Origin: Aegilops tauschii subsp. strangulata
Taxonomy: Eukaryota > Streptophyta > Magnoliopsida > Poales > Poaceae
Assembly: GCF_002575655.3 (NCBI RefSeq)
Contig: NC_053040.3
Coordinates: 355,940,267 to 356,004,266, forward strand
DNA length: 64,000 nt
Reading direction: 5' to 3'
Positions 23,892 to 35,110 of the stretch are shown here, one piece after another (position 1 is the first letter of the stretch; every line of letters starts with the position of its first letter). A program made the translations under genes and the position numbers. A model generated the notes under the pieces. That model ran no database searches, had not been told where the DNA came from, and saw only the letters and a list, made by a program, of their open reading frames with translations.

Positions 23892-25110
23892 CTATCTACA
23901 ACAAACATAGACATGCAAAATACTATCAGGTACTAAGTTCATGATAAATTTAAGTTCAGTTAATCATATTACTTAAGAACTCCCACTTAGATAGACATCC
24001 CTCTAATCATCTAAGTGATCACGTGATCCAAATCAACTAAACCATAACCGACCATCACGTTAAATGGAGTAGTTTTCAATGGTGAACATCACTATGTTGA
24101 TCATATCTACTATATGATTCACGCTCGACCTTTCGGTCTCAGTGTTCCGAGGCCATATCTGCATATGCTAGGCTTATCAAGTTTAACCTGAGTATTCCGC
24201 GTGTGCAAAACTGGCTTGCACCCGTTGTAGATGGACGTAGAGCTTATCACACCCGATCATCACGTGGTGTCTGGGCACGACGAACTTTGGCAATGGTGCA
24301 TACTTTGGGAGAACACTTTTATCTTGAAATTTAGTGAGAGATCATCTTATAATGCTACCGTCAATCAAAGCAAACTAAGATGCATAAAAGATAATCATCA
24401 CATGCAATCAATATAAGTGATATGATATGGCCATCATCATCTTGTGCTTTGTGATCTCCATCTCCGAAGCACCGTCATGATCACCATCGTCACCGGCGCG
24501 ACACCTTGATCTCCATCGTAGCATCGTTGTCGTCTCGCCAGCTATTGCTTCTATGACTATCGCTACCGTTAGTGATAAAGTAAAGCAATTACAGGGCGAT
24601 TGCATTGCATACAATAAAGCGACAACCATATGGCTCCTTCCAGTTGCCGATAACTCGGTTACAAAACATGATCATCTCATACAATAAAATATAGCATCAT
24701 GCCTTGACCATATCACATCACAACATGCCCTGCAAAAACAAGTTAGACGTCCTCTACTTTGTTGTTGCAAGTTTTACGTGGCTGCTACGGGCTGAGCAAG
24801 AACCGTTCTTACCTACGCATCAAAACGACAACGATACTTCATCAAGTTAGTGCTGTTTTAACCTTCTCAAGGACTGGGTGTAGCCACACTCAGTTCAACT
24901 AAAGTTGGAGAAACTGACACCCTCTAGTCACCTGTGTGCAAAGCACGGCGGTAAAACCAGTCTCACGTAAGCGTATGCGTAATGTCGGTCCAGGCCGCTT
25001 CATCCAACAATACCGCTAAACCAAAGTGTGACATGCTGGTAAGTAGTATGACTTGTATCGCCCACAAATCACTTGTGTTCTACTCGTGCATATAACATCA
25101 ATGCATAAAA
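23892..25110 (-). other. 5' untranslated leader of the Angela-like element
   Basis: About 1.2 kb between the primer-binding site and gag. No ORF of interest; packaging and dimerisation signals are expected here but cannot be located by eye. Confidence 0.6.
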
Positions 25111-25126
25111 CCAGGCTCGGATGCCA
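25111..25126 (-). other. Primer-binding site of the Angela-like element
   Basis: On the minus strand it reads TGGCATCCGAGCCTGG, one base after the 5' LTR. It resembles TGGTATCAGAGCC, complementary to initiator tRNA-Met, with at least two substitutions. Confidence 0.7.
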
Positions 25127-25127
25127 C

Positions 25128-26872
25128 TATTGGGGAACTTAGTAATTTCAAAAAATTTCCTACGCACACGCAAGATCATGGTGATGCAAAGAAACGAGAG
25201 GGGAGAGTGTGTCCACGTACCCTCGTAGACCGAAAGCGGAAGTGTTAGCACAACGCGGTTGATGTAGTCGTACGTCTTCACGATCCGACCGATCAAGTAC
25301 CGAACGCACGGCACCTCTGAGTTCAGCACACGTTCAACTCGATGACGTCCCTCGAACTCCGATCCGGCCGGGCTTTGAGCGAGAGTTCCGTCAGCACGAC
25401 GGCGTGGTGACGATGATGATGTTCTACCGACGCAGGGCTTCGCCTAAGCACCGCTACGATATTATCGAGGTGGATTATGGTGGAGGGGGGCACCGCACAC
25501 GGCTAAGAGATCCAAGGGATCAATTGTTGTGTCTATGGGGTGGCCCCCTCCTCCGTATATAAAGGGGGGAGGAGGAGGGGGCCGGCCAAGGGGAGGAGGC
25601 GCGCCCAAGGGGTGCAATCCTACTCCAAGTAGGTTTTGCCCCCCTTTCCCATTCCAACTAGGAGAAGGGGAAGGAGGAGGTGGAGAGAAGGAAGGAGAAG
25701 GGGGGCCGCCGCCCCCTTCCCTTTCCCAATTCGGATTGGGGCAAGGGGGGCCGCGCGCCACCTCCTGCCGCCTCTCCTCTTCCACCACTTGGGCCCATGA
25801 GGCCCAATAACCCCCGAGGGGTTCCGGACTTCCAGTAACCCCCCGGTTTCTCCGATATATATCCGATAACCCCCGAAACTCATCTGGTGTCCGAATATAA
25901 CATTCCAATATATCAATCTTTATGTCTCGACCATTTCGAGACTCCCTGTCATGTCCGTGATCACATCCGGGACTCCGAACTACCTTCGGTACATCAAAAC
26001 ACATAAACTCATAATATAGCCGTGATCAAACTTTAAGCGTGCGGACCCTACGGGTTCGAGGACTATGTAGACATGACCGAGACACGTCTCCGGTCAATAA
26101 CCAATAGTGGAACCTGGATGCTCATATTGGCTCCTACATATTCTACGAAGATCTTTATCGGTCAAACCGCATAACAACATACGTTGTTCCCTTTGTCATC
26201 GGTATGTTACTTGCCCGAGATTCGATCGTCGGTATCTCAATACCTAGTCCAATCTCGTTACCGGCAAGTCTCTTTACTCGTTCTGTAATACATCATCCCG
26301 CAACTAACTCATTAGTTGCAATGCTTGCAAGGCTTATAATGAGGTGCATTACCGAGTGGGCCCAGAGATACCTCTCCGACAATCGGAGTGACAAATCCTA
26401 ATCTCGAAATACGCCAACCCAACAGTACCTTCGAAGACACCTGTAGAGTACCTTTATAATCAACCAGTTACGTTGTGACGTTTGGTAGCACACAAAGTGT
26501 TCCTCCGGTAAACGGGAGTTGCATAATCTCATAGTCATAGGAACATGTATAAGTCATGAAGAAAGCAATAGCAACATACTAAACGATCAAGTGCTAAGCT
26601 AATGGAATGGGTCATGTCAATCACATCATTCTCCTAATGATGTGATCCTGTTAATCAAATGACAACTTTTTGTCTATGGCTAGGAAACATAACCATCTTT
26701 GATCAACGAGCTTGTCAAGTAGAGGCATACTAGTGACACTCCGTTTGTCTATGTATTCACACATGTATCATGTTTCCGGTTAATACAATTCTAGCATGAA
26801 TAATAAACATTTATCATGATATAAGGAAATAAATAATGACTTTATTATTGCCTCTAGGGCATATTTCCTTCA
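25128..26872 (-). repeat. 5' LTR of the Angela-like element
   Basis: 1745 bp. On the plus strand it starts TATTGGGGAAC (terminal TG changed to TA) and ends ATATTTCCTTCA. It contains TATATAAAG near 25556-25564, which on the minus strand is a TATA-like TTTATATACGG. The GC-rich transcribed leader follows. Confidence 0.9.
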
Positions 26873-26877
26873 CATAA

Positions 26878-28445
26878 ATGCATTGAAAACTCAGTTAATG
26901 CATAAAAATGTACAAATGAACCCCGAAAAATCACAAAAATTGACACAACACTCCTGTTGTTCTATGTTGACACGAGAAAAAAATTGAAAGCAATAAGAGG
27001 CAATGGATATCGTTTCGTCCCCAAAGGTGGGACGTTCCCTACCGAAAACCATCATGCTTGTTGTGAGAAGCTCCAGTTTGTGAGAAGGATATACCCAAAC
27101 CTGCCCCAAATGGGACAAAATTTGTACCATGGCATGTTGATGCCGCTCCATGATGGCATGCCAAGTTTCATGATTTTCAGATGATTTTTGGATTTACTAG
27201 AATTTAAAAACCAAGCATCTCAATGTTTTGCCGGCAATCAACGGTGCCCGGGTGTTTGAAATTCATTCCCATTTCTTGCATGGGACCCAAGCATGCACCC
27301 AAGGACACAGATTTGATTTTTCAACCAATTTATATGCACTAGAGCATGCGCATGTAGTTCAAATTTGAATTATGCACATAAATGCATTGAAAACTCAGTT
27401 AATGCATAAAAATGTCCAAACGAACCCCGAAAAATCACAAAAATTCACACAACACTCCTGTTGTTCTATGTTGACACGAAAAAATATTGAAAGCAATAAG
27501 AGGCAATGGCTATCGTTTCGTCCCCAAAGGTGGGACGTTCCCTACCGAAAACCATCATGCTTGTTGTGAGAAGCTCCGATTTTTGAGAAGCATATATCCG
27601 AACCTGCCCCAAATGGGACAATATTTGTACCACGACATGTTGATGCCGCTCCATGATAGCATGGCAAGTTTCATGAATTTCAGACGAGTTTTGCATTTAA
27701 TAGTATTTAAAAACCAGGCATCTCAATGTTTTGCCGGTAATCAACGGTGCCCTGGTGTTTGAAATCCATTCCCATTTCATGCATGGGACCTAAGCATGTA
27801 CCCAAGGACACATATTTGATTTTTCAACCAATTTATATGCACTGGAGCATGCGCATGTAGTTCAAATTTGACTTATGCACATAAATGCATCGAAAACTCA
27901 GTTAATGCATAAAAATGTCCAAACGAACCCCGAAAAATCACAAAAATTCACACAACACTCCTATTGTTTTATGTTGACACGAGAAAAAAATTTGAAAGCA
28001 ATAAGAGGCAATGGATATCGTTTCGTCCCCAAAGGTGGGACATTCCCTACCGAAAACCATCATGCTTGTTGTGGGAAGCTCCGGTTTGTGAGAAGCATAT
28101 ACCCAAACCTGCCCCAAATGGGAAAAAAATTTGTACCACGGCATGTTGATGCCGCTCCATGATAGCATGCCAAGTTTCATGAATTTCAGACGAGTTTGGA
28201 TTTACTAGAATTTAAGTACCAGGCATCTCAATGTTTTGCCGACAATTAACGATGCCATGGTGTTTGAAATTCATTCTCATTTCTTGCATGGGACCTAAGC
28301 ATGGACCAAAGGACACATATTTGATTTTTCAACCAATTTATATGCACTGGAGCATGCACATGTAGTTCAAATTTTAATTATGCACATAAATGCATTGAAA
28401 ACTCACTTACTGCATAAAAATGTCCAAACGAACCCTGAATAATTC
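26878..28445 (+). repeat. ~500 bp tandem satellite, right part
   Basis: Continues the array cut at 18142. The anchor GGATTTACTAGAA or a variant lies at 27190, 27693 and 28198 (503 and 505 bp apart); subtracting the Angela insertion gives 500 bp from the anchor at 17955. The last unit stops after about 250 bp near 28445. In total about four and a half units. Each carries the same order of motifs: ATGTTTTGCCGGCAA, TGCACTGGAGCATG, GGTATCGTTTCGTCC-like and CATGTTGATGCCGCTCC. Confidence 0.88.
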
Positions 28446-28925
28446 CAATTCTTTTATGATCACTACAGATAAAAGGTCTAGCAATTCAAACACAGTCCAT
28501 GGCCGCTGTGACCCCATTATGTAATTCAAATAAAGACCAAAAATCAAGTAGATCCCACACAATTTATTATAACCAACCGTGTGAGATGCAGCATAAAATA
28601 TCTTCGGACCCTGTCTGAATAAGGGACCGTGTGTGATGACACTTTGCGCGCCAGTTTTTTGGCTGAAGCGATTCCAAATTTTCGTCTTCCGCGGATATAT
28701 CTACCTCCCGGGCCCTCCCCTTAACAAAAGCCACATTTCCCTTCTTTCCGCCTTCCTTTCCAAGTTGAAACCTTCACTCCTTGCTTGCAGCGCCGCCGCC
28801 TCCTCGCCGGCGACCCTCCTTCATGCTCCTCGGCCTCGCCTATCCAGGCAGGTAATCCACACCCGACCCCCATCATCCTCCTCCTTCCACATCCCACAGG
28901 CCCCTACTGCCGGCGCGAGCGCGAC
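28446..28925. other. CACTA interior, non-coding with subterminal-like motifs
   Basis: 28540-28645 contains AACCGTGTGAGATGC and GACCGTGTGTGATGAC, resembling the element's subterminal motifs. From 28700 the sequence is pyrimidine-rich and GC-rich, with CCCTCCCC and short Pro-coding frames, leading into the next ORF. It looks like a 5' untranslated region. Confidence 0.4.
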
Positions 28926-29119
28926 ACCTTCCACCCAAATCACCGACCCCTCCACCAAATAAGCGCCGGCCTAACCCATGGTGCACGCAGTATAGCCAGG
29001 ACCTCAAGGAGCATTTGACAGCGGAGATGCAAATCGCGGCCGCACGTGTGGATGAGGTCGCGATGGCTGCCATTCGTGCCGACCTCCAAATCTTGAAGGA
29101 GCACCTTGCCATTTGCTAG
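28926..29119 (+). CDS. Short coiled-coil ORF, unknown
   Basis: An open frame reads ...NKRRPNPWCTQYSQDLKEHL, then AEMQIAAARVDEVAMAAIRA and LQILKEHLAIC, with TAG at 29117. The helix pattern suggests a coiled coil. The first in-frame ATG is 29027, giving only 30 codons, so the true start or an upstream exon is uncertain. It lies about 0.8 kb upstream of the B3-like gene on the same strand and could be its first exon or a separate captured fragment. Confidence 0.3.
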
Positions 29120-29908
29120 CTACGCCGGTTAAGCATGCTCGGTTTACCCGTTGCGTGTGCTGCTCCTGCCTTCCCTTCACAAATTCTAGTGAATTGTGCT
29201 ATCTAATTTTACCATGCAATCTATTGCTCTGGTGTATATGTTCTATATGTCGTGCAGTGTGGTGCTCACTTATTAACTGTTTTGTTAATTATTTGTCGTC
29301 TTCAGTTAACTGTTTGGTTCAATTCTGCAAATGTGATGTTCAATTCTTCAGGCTGCAATTTTGTATTGTCTTCCATGTGAGAAATAAATCGAATTTATCT
29401 TTACAAAATTGTGGGTGCATTCTGTTATTGTATACCATGTGAGGAATAAATTGAATTTGGCTGTAGTAAATACATGAGAAACAAATACAATTGCTACAAT
29501 TGGCTATAGTTAACTGTTTGGTTAACTGTCTGATCTTCTATTAGGAGTATGTTATATTGTGCAATGTGGTGCTCAGTTAATGTTTGGTTCATTTGTTGTG
29601 GTGTTTAGTTAACTGCTTGGTTCAATTCTGCAATGTGATATCCAATTGTCATGGGTAGAATTTTGTATTGTTGTGAATGTGAGGAATAAATCGAGTTTGG
29701 CTGCACTTAATACATGAGAAACATATACAATTGCTATATTTCCTAGTTCTTAATCATGCTTGGTTTGGATAAATGGGTTTTCCGTGTGGCTTCAATTAAT
29801 CTGATGAATTTGCAATGTGATTATTTTTCATCAACATATTTTACTGATAGCATGCGAACCCTTACTTAACCTGATGACTAACTACCTTATATGTGTTGAA
29901 GGGAAACA
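29120..29908 (+). other. Intron-like or intergenic AT-rich DNA in the CACTA element
   Basis: T-rich sequence with imperfect internal repeats of TTAACTGTTTGGTT and GTGAGGAATAAAT (for example near 29275, 29440 and 29510). No coding signal. Base composition fits an intron or spacer between the coiled-coil ORF and the B3-like exons. Confidence 0.35.
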
Positions 29909-30546
29909 ATGGGAAGCACCGAGATTTACAATCAAGGTTAGCATGTGCATGGTTCGTTGTCTAATAGCACATTATTGTGCAATTGCAGGAACCATTCTAA
30001 TATTTAGGTTTTTACAATTTGGTCTTGCACATGTAGGTCCTGCTGTCAGAGGTTTTGACCCACTGTTCGACCCTTTTTGCATATGGGGAAATGAGTTGTC
30101 CATGAATATCAGTCTAGTCAAGAAACTCAGAAAGATTGTTAGGATAAAGAAATTAGCGACAAAAAATAACAAGATCTTTGTCTGCACAATGAAGAAGACA
30201 TCAGTTCACTACATGATGGTACTAACTATTATACCTTGCCTTTTTTATTCCTTTGCCCCATTTCCAATATAGAGAAGATATTTATGCACATCCTTGTTTT
30301 CAGGCCTTTCCAAAGCAGTTCACTGATGATTACCTCTCAAACCACCTGTATGGTCAGGAGGCGAGGAAGGTATTCATACAACACCCACGGTTCAATATTG
30401 AAGTGTTCCCGAAGAGGACGAATGTTGGACGATCAATCATCCACAGGCACTGGCCTAAAGTTACAAAGACCTTCAACATCAATGAAGGCTCAATATTCAC
30501 CTTCTGCTTCAGTAGTTTTCCAGATGAGATACATCTGTCTATGTAG
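29909..30546 (+). CDS. B3-domain-like protein, three exons, apparently intact, inside the CACTA element
   Basis: Exons 29909-29936, 30037-30218 and 30304-30546 join in phase: CAA-G|GT, then TGTAG|GT, ATG-ATG|GTAC and TTTCAG|GCC. They give about 150 residues from ATG to TAG with no stop. The N-terminus is MGSTEIYNQG. A basic segment KKLRKIVRIKKLATKNNK leads into a B3-like fold: IFVCTMKKTSVHYMMAFPKQ, RKVFIQHPRFNIEVFP, GRSIIHRHWPKV, then FNINEGSIFTFCF. B3 domains bind DNA in plant transcription factors (ARF, VAL, REM). REM-type is the nearest by feel, but I cannot verify this. Introns are 100 and 85 bp. It is the only undamaged reading frame in the element; cargo or a co-opted regulator are both possible. 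Confidence 0.55.
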
Positions 30547-30730
30547 CGTCTATGGTGCTAATTTCGAAAGGTTATAGATGTTGCCTGTGAAACTTGGTCC
30601 TGGTGTAGTTGTGTATGGGGTAGCTGAGTGCTGAAGCTATATGATGTTGTACTATGATGTATTTCAATTATGAAAATGAAATATATTGTGTGCTTAATAT
30701 GAAATGTCAATTAGATTAATAAATGGATTA
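30547..30730 (+). other. Putative 3' UTR of the B3-like gene
   Basis: Short stretch after the stop with TGAAAATGAAATATATTG, an AT-rich context suited to polyadenylation. No ORF. Confidence 0.3.
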
Positions 30731-31321
30731 GAAAAAAATACCGTGGGCGATGACTTAAGGCAACGCACACAGTTTCTAGGAATAAGCCGTGTTGGATCAA
30801 TGAACAATCACACACGACTTTCTCTTGAAAACTTTTTGTGTTAGGCCACCTTGAGCAAACGTTTACCACATGAAAACTGTGTGTGATGGACAGCCTTTGC
30901 CACACAGTTTCTTCCATGGACCGTGTGTGATATATTCAATAACGCAAGCGATTTAACAGGAAAAATTGTGTGTGATGTACCTGTGAACGGAAACGTTTTC
31001 CTTGGAGCGACTGTGTGGGATGTACATACGAACAGAAACGTTTAGCGGGGACTGACTGTGTGGGATGTACTTGCGACCGGAAACAATTTCTCTGTATAAT
31101 TGTATTTTTTAGCTATACTGTACGTATTTCCATATTTGAGCGCTCGCTGATCGCACACGACCTCATTTTGTCGAACGTGTGTGCCAGGAGGGCAAATCCC
31201 TGACGGTTTCTGGGTCGTGTGGGAAGGACCCCCTATCACCCACACTCACTTGGCGACGGTTCCAAATGCCGTCGCGGAAAGGGGTTAAAAACCGTTTGTT
31301 TAGGAGCTCACTGTACTAGTG
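30731..31321. repeat. Right subterminal repeats and terminus of the CACTA element
   Basis: Repeats of motifs such as CCGTGTGTGATATATTC, CTGTGTGTGATGG, GACTGTGTGGGATGTAC (two copies 52 bp apart near 31010-31075) and ACGGTTTC. It ends CTGTACTAGTG at 31321 followed by GAG. Density and orientation mirror the left end. Confidence 0.7.
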
Positions 31322-31324
31322 GAG

Positions 31325-33230
31325 TGTGACTCACACCTTGGCACGTCGTTATTCGGTCATCAGTTAAATCGCCTTTGTTTATTCTGTGTGTGTTCTATAA
31401 CGGTCGGTTGGTTGGTTGTGCGTAATTGTCAGTTGATTAACTTAGAAAGCATTATCGGTCATTGATGGCTCGAGAATTTGTGATATTTTTTGATTGATTG
31501 TTAGTTGGTTTAGGATCTTTGTTACGTCTTGGTTATTTCTAATGCTAATCCTTCAGAAGACAACAAAATTTGATTTTTCATTGTTTGGGAGGAAATATCA
31601 TATATGGAAGAAAACCAAGGAGAACTATTGCAAATCAAGTCAAATGGAGCAACTTCCATGTGGAGAGCCAAGCTACCAGGTGCAGCAGAGCAAAATACGC
31701 CCTTACATACGACCGCAAGCTCTCGTATGAGTGGTCGTATGAAGTGCCAACAACTCCACCACGTCAATACAAGACACTTTTGTGAAGGGACGCAGGGGAG
31801 AAGAGAACCCTAGCCGCCGCCACCACAGCCAGAACAGAAGAAGAGGAGATCCGTAGAACCTTGGGAGATCTTCTTAGTTTTGGTCATTTCATCTCCATCA
31901 TCATCCCATCCTTCACCATTGTAAGAGGAATTTCAAGTTGTCAGAACAATTGTAATTCTATTCAATCTCATATGGAGATCAAGACTATTTGAGTTGTCCA
32001 TTTCATCTTATTGTGGATCTTCACGGTATTATCGATATGTTTTTCATGAGCTTAATCTCTGGCATGATTCGTTTCTCTCATATGATGCGTGAGTAATCCC
32101 CCATAGGTGTGGGATATGTAGGTGAGTGGTAAGATTCATTCGTGCCTATCTATATGTTGTCATTTGTATTTGCAGTAGTATGATTTGTCTAGTATGTTGT
32201 TATACTGTGGTGAACCCTATGCGTGTTGTCCAATTTAAGGGCCCATGCAACACGATCTCAAAACCTACACAGGTAACACATATTGTCTAGGACCAAAGAA
32301 AATATGAGATAACGGTGATCCACGAAACTTAATGATTGGTTCCGGTCCAAGGACATTGATTATGGAGACGACCACCCTGTGGCAACGGCGAAGCAGGACC
32401 ATAAAATGAAATATAATCCCGAGAGAAGACGTTTCATAACGCTTGGGTGATCCGCCTACAGAACACACACATCAAATATTATGGGTATGATACATCTTGT
32501 ATTACCGTCGCACTTGCGCACTTGATATATTCCTATCATGAATTGAATTCTCTCCGTGCCTAATCTCTTCATTGCAGGAAACACAACTCTCATTTCTGTT
32601 ATTTACTTTTAAGAGTTTTTTTACCTTCGTTACTATAAACCTTTTATCTTTGCCATACTGGTTTATTTTTCTACCAGGACAGTAAAATAATTTGCAGAAG
32701 TTTAAGCAGTTACTTCACACAAGAGCTGTAACACCTTGTGTGTGACAGAAGCGCCAACATAAATACTCTCATCTGCTCTTTGTTCGGATGATAACTAATT
32801 GTTATACTTCCACGAAAGTGCTACATAACCCTGTTTGGCTTGCGGGCACCAGTCATGTTTAAGCATCTCCACAAGAATATATGTGAAGGGAAATCCAAAA
32901 ACAATTTTTGAATATGTAAACTTCATCTCAACACAATTGAGTTCAACTTCTTTCTCATTGCTTACTAAATGGGAAATTGAAAACAAAAAAAACATGAATA
33001 ACATATTTATAGTAATAGATCCAGTCTTGTTGGAGTGATAGTAAGACTAATCCTTACTTTTATGCATGATTCATACTGTACATGTTATCACAAAGTGAAA
33101 TGCCTCACTCTGTGCATGATTCGTACATGTTATTGTAGAATGAAATGACTCGACAAATCAAGCTGGACGTGATATCTCCCTCTTCCATGCAAGGCAAAAG
33201 TCGAAGCCTTTAAATTTCACACAATAGGCA
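31325..33230. other. Unclassified DNA, part resembling an LTR leader
   Basis: No gene recognised. 31780-32640 has the feel of the transcribed half of a Gypsy LTR: AACCCTAGCCGCCGCC, a T-rich segment with CATTGTAAGAGGAATTT, ATGCGTGAGTAATCCC (compare GTGCGTGAGTAATTCC in the LTR at 862), and long narrative-like AT DNA. I could not find LTR ends or target duplications, so it may be a truncated or diverged LTR. 32700-33230 shows nothing recognisable. Confidence 0.3.
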
Positions 33231-33240
33231 ATACACATCT

Positions 33241-35100
33241 GATGAGGATTTGTAGCTCTCGGGTGCCACACAGCCCTATATGAATATAGCATCAAAAAAT
33301 ATCAGAAAAATAAAAAAATCATAAATTTTGGGATATCAAACCTGGATGCCCAGTGTACACCCTGATACGTCTCCATCGTATCTATAATTTTTTATTGTTC
33401 CATGCCAATATTATACAACTTTGACATACTTTTGGCAAAAAATTATATGATTTATTGGACTAACATATTGATCCAGTGCCCAGTGCCAGTTCCTATTTGT
33501 TGCATGGTTTTTGTTTCACAGAATATCCATATCAAAGGAAGTCCAAACGCGATAAATCTTTACGGAGATTTTTTGAATACATGTGAATTATTGGAAGAAG
33601 AATCAACGCAAGACGGTTCTCAGGGGGGCCCAGGCGCGCCCTGATGGGTACTGGGCACCTCGTAGGGCGGTTTCTGCCCTTCTTTCGCTACAAGAAAGAT
33701 AATTTATGGATAAAAATCCCCTCAAAATTTCAGCCCAATAGGAGGATCTCCGGAAATTTCAGAAACGGTGAAGGGCTGAAAAATAGGAACGCGAAACAGA
33801 AGAGAACAGAGAGAGAGAGAGAGATCCAATCTCGGAGGGGCTCTCGCCCCTTCGCTGCCATGGAGGCCATGGACCAGACGGGGAACTCTCCTCCCATCTA
33901 GGGGGGAGGCCAAGGAAGAAGGAGGAGGAGGGGGGCTCTCTCTCCCCCTCTCTCCCGGTGGCGCTGGAGCACCATCGGGACAATCATCGTGATGGCGATC
34001 TACACCAACAACTTCGCCGCTGTCACCGCCAACTCTCTCCTCCTCTATGCAGCGGTGTAACCTCTCTATTCCTGTTGTAATTCTCTAATTAAATATGGTG
34101 CTTAATGCTTCATATTATTATCCAATGATGTGTTGCCATCCTATGAGGTTTGAGTAGATCTGTTTTGTACTATAGGTTGATTGGTGATCGTGATTGGTTT
34201 GAGTTGTATATTTTATTCTTGTGCCGTCCTATGGTTCCCTCCGTGTCGCGCAAGCGTGAGGGATCCCCATTGTAGGGTGTTGCAATACGTTCATGATTCA
34301 CTTATGGCGGGTGGCTAGAGTGACAGAAGTTTACACTCGAGTAAGGGGGTAGTTGCGTATGGGATAAAGAGGACTTGATACTTAATGCTATGGTTGGGTT
34401 TTACCTTAATGATCTTTGGTAGTTGCGGATGCTTGCTAGACTTCCAGTCATAAGTGCATATGATCCAAGTACAGAAGTATGTTAGCTCATGCCTCTCCCT
34501 CATATAAAATTGCAATAATGATTACCGGTCTAGTTATCGATTGCCTAGGGACAAATCTTTCTCTTGTGTTACAAAAAGCTTTCTACTAAACTTCTAAATT
34601 TATTATCTTGTAATTTATTTGTAGTTTTATTCTCGCAAAGTACTTCTAGTTTTATTCTTGTTCTAGGTAAAGCGAACGTTAAGTGTGCGTAGAGTTGTAT
34701 CGGTGGTCGATAGAACTTGAGAAAATATTTGCTCTACCTTTAGCTCCGCGTTGGGTTTGACACTCTTATTTATCAAAAAAGCTACAAACGATCCCATATA
34801 CTTGTGGCTTATCACATCCGTGTTCAGTTTTGTGAGAAATGGGTGCCCGTGTTAATCTTGGTAAAAAAGTTAAAATATCCTATGTATAGAAAAACTATTT
34901 GGATGGGTCCTATGTCGGACTATATTTTCTTCGCCACGGATACCACGGGCACCCATTTCCCACGAAACTAAACATGGGTGTACAATGAGGACCCAGGTTT
35001 GATATCCCAAAATTTCAGAATTTTTTAAAATTTCTTGATATTTTTTAATGTTATATTCATACAGGGGTGTGTGGCACATGGGAACTCCGATGCATTTCGC
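33241..35100. mobile_element. Long-TIR Mutator-type foldback element, split by a solo LTR
   Basis: The 33241-33362 arm plus 34820-34860 is complementary to 35100-34940: both carry TGCCACACA, TGAATATA, AAAAAATATCA, TTTTGGGATATCAAACCTGG, GTACACCC and AAATGGGTGCCCGTG in mirrored order. The direct repeat ATACACATCT flanks it (33231-33240 and 35101-35110), a 9-10 bp duplication typical of Mutator-like elements. Without the inserted LTR it is about 400 bp and non-coding; a transcript would fold into a long hairpin. Confidence 0.7.
33363..34814 (+). repeat. Solo LTR of a Gypsy-type element
   Basis: 1452 bp, starting TGATACGTCTCCATCG and ending ATACTTGTGGCTTATCA, flanked by CACCC (33358-33362) and CATCC (34815-34819), a 5-bp duplication with one C/T difference. 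No internal region is attached on either side, so it arose by recombination between two LTRs. A GA run lies at 33808-33823. It sits inside one arm of the foldback element, whose pairing resumes at its right edge. Confidence 0.8.
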
Positions 35101-35110
35101 ATACACATCT

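Larger units (their letters stand above)
18143..26872 (-). mobile_element. Angela/BARE-like Copia LTR retrotransposon, complete
   Basis: 8730 bp on the minus strand, flanked by CATAA on both sides (18138-18142 and 26873-26877). The 5' LTR is 25128-26872 and the 3' LTR 18143-19876. The order gag, protease, integrase, RT, RNase H (integrase before RT) defines Copia. The LTR sequence matches the abundant Triticeae Angela/BARE-1 group as I know it. In a 240-bp LTR comparison I count about 7 substitutions and one indel, so it is older than the Gypsy element at 862. The pol is broken by two stops and one frameshift. Removing it makes the satellite array continuous. Confidence 0.93.
13146..31321. 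mobile_element. Large non-autonomous CACTA transposon with gene fragments
   Basis: The left end is CACTACTGCAGGATGCTGCTAA at 13146; the right end, read inward on the minus strand, is CACTAGTACAGTGAGCTCCTAA. The element is flanked by GAG on both sides (13143-13145, 31322-31324), the 3-bp duplication expected for CACTA. Both termini carry degenerate subterminal motifs around GTGTGYGAT and ACGGTT. Total 18.2 kb, about 9.4 kb without the nested Angela element. No En/Spm-type transposase was recognised. Cargo: exonuclease-like pseudogene, coiled-coil pseudogene, ~500 bp satellite and a B3-like gene. The two ends match imperfectly, as in an older element. Confidence 0.75.

Noticed and set aside
17445..28445. 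CRISPR-like array
   Set aside because: Repeats are about 500 bp tandem units without spacers, in a plant transposon.
28461..31321. CACTACAG at 28461 as the left end of a smaller CACTA element
   Set aside because: The 3-bp flanks are GAT and GAG, whereas 13146-31321 has GAG on both sides and a better terminal match. Kept only as a note on possible composite origin.
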